This document shows, piece by piece, positions 6,788-8,087 of a stretch of DNA of 8,087 bases; within the stretch, counting starts at the first letter, position 1, and every line of letters begins with the position of its first letter. The stretch comes from Bacteroidota bacterium (GTDB lineage Bacteria; Bacteroidota; Bacteroidia; B-17B0; Aurantibacillaceae), in contig CANJJP010000059.1 of the NCBI GenBank assembly GCA_947474485.1, forward strand, positions 1-8,087, read 5' to 3'. A program made the position numbers and the translations under genes. Below the pieces are notes generated by a model, which ran no database searches, was not told the origin of the DNA, and worked only from the letters and a program-made list of their open reading frames with translations.

Positions 6788-7627
6788 TTATTTTTTCGCT
6801 CCTTTAGCTGGTGTAGATGCTTTTTTTGTTTCTTTTGAAGATTTTCCTGTGCTTCCTGTTGTCTTACCTTTTGGATTTTTAGCAGGTTCTTCTTTTGGTT
6901 CTTTGCCTTTATTCTTTAACAACCAAGCTTCGGCTTCCTTACCGTTAAGTAACTTACCATCATCATAAACATCTTTTGACGTTACTTTTCCTTCCTTGTC
7001 TTTATATAACCAAACACTATTTCTATTCCCTCTTTCATTGTAATAACCCATTGCTGCTGGGGTTCCGCTAGGAAAATAAACTGCACTTTTACCCACCTGT
7101 TTTCCTTCAATATAAGTTCCCTCTGCTTTTACCTTCTTTCCTTCAAAAAACTGTTTAAAAACTCCGTGGTTTAGATCGTTTTTAAAATTTCGTTCTTCCG
7201 CTATTTCACCATTTGGGAAATAAATTAATGATTTACCGTCTTTTTTACCTTCTTTGTATCCTTCCATAGAAAGTAAATTTCCTCCTTCATCATAAAATGT
7301 CCAAACTGAGTCTTTTTTTTCATTTACATATTTACCTTGTGCTTGTTTCTTACCAGTCATGTAAAAAACAGTTGCATAACCTACGGTTCCATTATTCTTA
7401 AATTCCATAATCGTTTTTATGGTATCAATCTCGGAATAATAATACTTAAACACGCCAACAGGTTTATTATCTTTAAAAGTTCCTTTATATGCAGGCTTGC
7501 CTGTTGTTGGATTTAATTTTAACCAGTAACCTTGTTTTAGGCCTTTATCATCGGTTTTGTTTGCAGCAGTTTGCGCATTAAAACTTAATGAACTAATTAA
7601 TAAGAATAAAAATATGTAGAATTTCAT
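6788..7627 (-). CDS. Exported MORN-repeat (YwqK-like) protein with lysine-rich tail
   Basis: This is a 279-residue protein with a Sec signal peptide (residues 1-19, cleavage after FNA or NAQ). Residues 29 to about 225 are a series of MORN-variant repeats of about 23 residues, with the recurring pattern of Gly-x-x-x-Gly, an aromatic pair and an N-G turn. Examples are KQGYWLKL, KPVGVFKYYY, KDSVWTFYDEGGN, KDGKSLIYFPNG, NHGVFKQFF and VGKSAVYFPSG. Residues 238-279 form a low-complexity Lys/Thr/Ser/Pro tail, strongly basic. Database labels such as 'YwqK family antitoxin' are common for this repeat type but no toxin partner is visible here, so I do not adopt that function. The protein is probably periplasmic or outer-membrane-associated; its role is unknown. 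It is the first gene of a unit with mnmA, one base apart, and has the best promoter match in the window directly upstream. Confidence 0.88.
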   Translation of the reverse strand: MKFYIFLFLLISSLSFNAQTAANKTDDKGLKQGYWLKLNPTTGKPAYKGTFKDNKPVGVFKYYYSEIDTIKTIMEFKNNGTVGYATVFYMTGKKQAQGKYVNEKKDSVWTFYDEGGNLLSMEGYKEGKKDGKSLIYFPNGEIAEERNFKNDLNHGVFKQFFEGKKVKAEGTYIEGKQVGKSAVYFPSGTPAAMGYYNERGNRNSVWLYKDKEGKVTSKDVYDDGKLLNGKEAEAWLLKNKGKEPKEEPAKNPKGKTTGSTGKSSKETKKASTPAKGAKK

Positions 7628-7660
7628 AGTGATATTTTATTGATTATTACAATAACCATG

Positions 7661-7668
7661 CAAAGATA
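7661..7668 (-). promoter_or_regulatory. -7 promoter box of the MORN-mnmA unit
   Basis: On the minus strand TATCTTTG followed by C is an exact match to the Bacteroidota -7 consensus TAnnTTTG. The expected transcription start is near 7654, giving a leader of about 27 bases before the ATG at 7627. The -33 box is not clear; the region where it should lie falls in the right arm of an inverted repeat. Confidence 0.5.
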
Positions 7669-7669
7669 C

Positions 7670-7693
7670 AAATGTTACAAGTAATTAACATTT
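7670..7693. repeat. Inverted repeat beside the MORN-mnmA promoter, possible operator
   Basis: AAATGTTA (7670-7677) and TAACATTT (7686-7693) are perfect 8-bp inverted arms separated by 8 bases. The pair begins two bases upstream of the -7 box on the minus strand, so a bound protein would block or contact the polymerase. The AT-rich composition makes chance occurrence possible. Confidence 0.35.
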
Positions 7694-7725
7694 TATTTTT
7701 CAATACCTTTTAGTATTCATTAATT

Positions 7726-7757
7726 TTTGGGCTTAATAATTGTAACTTTAAGCTTTG
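7726..7757 (+). promoter_or_regulatory. Weak promoter candidate for the TPR gene
   Basis: TTTG at 7726-7729 is followed after 19 bases by TA-AGC-TTTG at 7749-7757, which is the -7 consensus with one extra base. TAACTTTA at 7743-7750 is an alternative with one mismatch. Either would start transcription a short distance before the ATG at 7776. Confidence 0.28.
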
Positions 7758-7775
7758 AAAAACACTATAGGCTTA

Positions 7776-8087
7776 ATGAAACACTTTATTATATTAATAG
7801 GCTTCTTAATTTGCAATGTAATCATTGCTCAAGAAGATGAAACAAAAAATGCTTGTCCCGAAATAGAAAATAAAAAGGCTATAAAACTATATGAGAAGGC
7901 GCAAGACAAAAAGAAATATAAAAAACCTGAACGCATTCAAATACTGAAAGAAGCAATTGAACTAGAACCGAATTACGCAGAAGCCTATTTGCAAATTGGG
8001 CAGGAACTCGTTATAAATAGTAAACTAAACAATAGTTCATTTGCACCTACTACTTCTTTTTTCAGAAAAGCCGTTGAAATATGCCCT
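7776..8087 (+). CDS. Exported TPR protein, N-terminal part, runs off right edge
   Basis: There are 104 codons from the ATG at 7776 to the right edge without a stop. The N-terminus is a Sec signal peptide (MKHFIILIGFLICNVIIAQ, cleavage near the end). It is followed by a TPR-like helical region: KKAIKLYEKAQDKKKYKK, then RIQILKEAIELEPNYAEAY with the typical Pro-Asn-Tyr-Ala turn, and later FFRKAVEICP, which starts another repeat. The Cys in FLICN is within the hydrophobic core rather than at a proper lipobox. Many Bacteroidota proteins with such a start continue into PD40 and OmpA domains, as in the PorE-type gene at 3498-5555, but this one is cut before that could be seen. No SD is obvious apart from AGG about five bases before the start. 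Confidence 0.8.
   Translation, partial: MKHFIILIGFLICNVIIAQEDETKNACPEIENKKAIKLYEKAQDKKKYKKPERIQILKEAIELEPNYAEAYLQIGQELVINSKLNNSSFAPTTSFFRKAVEICP

Larger units (their letters stand above)
7628..7775. other. Divergent intergenic region between the MORN gene and the TPR gene
   Basis: This 148-bp AT-rich stretch contains no credible small ORF. It holds a good minus-strand promoter box (7661-7668), an inverted repeat next to it (7670-7693), and a weaker plus-strand promoter candidate (7726-7757). There is no sign of an RNA gene or terminator. Confidence 0.6.

Noticed and set aside
6756..6968. A 70-codon plus-strand open frame spanning the mnmA-MORN junction
   Set aside because: It is antisense to two well-supported genes; its Phe/Leu/Pro-rich sequence is what the reverse of Lys-rich codons gives.
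6788..7627. Toxin-antitoxin function suggested by the YwqK-like repeat family name
   Set aside because: The protein has a signal peptide, no toxin gene is adjacent, and the partner gene is mnmA; the label comes from database naming rather than from anything seen here.

Overview
The window looks like chromosomal DNA from a member of the Bacteroidota. It is AT-rich, and two genes point to type IX secretion: an exported protease with a T9SS-type C-terminal sorting domain, and a TPR/propeller/OmpA-like cell-envelope protein of PorE type. Several intergenic regions carry boxes close to the Bacteroidota -7 consensus TAnnTTTG, and Shine-Dalgarno sequences are weak or absent, as is usual in this phylum. 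No genus can be named from the sequence alone. I see no IS element, CRISPR array, tRNA, rRNA or phage gene.

Layout, left to right. (1) Positions 1-777, minus strand: the N-terminal 259 codons of an amino-acid-type adenylation enzyme, cut by the left edge. (2) A 41-bp divergent spacer. (3) Positions 819-2942, plus strand: a secreted subtilisin-family (S8) protease with prodomain, complete catalytic set, a large insertion resembling CspA-like peptidases, and a T9SS tail. It meets the next gene tail to tail, with the two stop codons sharing the bases TTAA. (4) Positions 2939-3427, minus: a small lipocalin-like lipoprotein. (5) A strong symmetrical terminator at 3449-3484. (6) Positions 3498-5555, minus: the PorE-type OmpA-family protein. 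(7) Positions 5656-6786, minus: mnmA, the tRNA 2-thiouridylase. (8) Positions 6788-7627, minus: an exported MORN-repeat protein, one base upstream of mnmA. (9) A 148-bp divergent region with a good promoter for the MORN-mnmA unit. (10) Positions 7776-8087, plus: the start of an exported TPR protein, cut by the right edge.

On the minus strand the reading order is MORN protein, mnmA, then, after 100 bp, the PorE-type gene, ending at the terminator. The first two are very probably one operon. The PorE-type gene may be read through from them or have its own weak promoter. The other genes look like housekeeping and cell-envelope functions typical of the phylum rather than one dedicated pathway. 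The least explained parts are the truncated adenylation enzyme and its tight divergent pairing with a T9SS protease. I do not see convincing evidence of an undescribed multi-gene system within these 8 kb.
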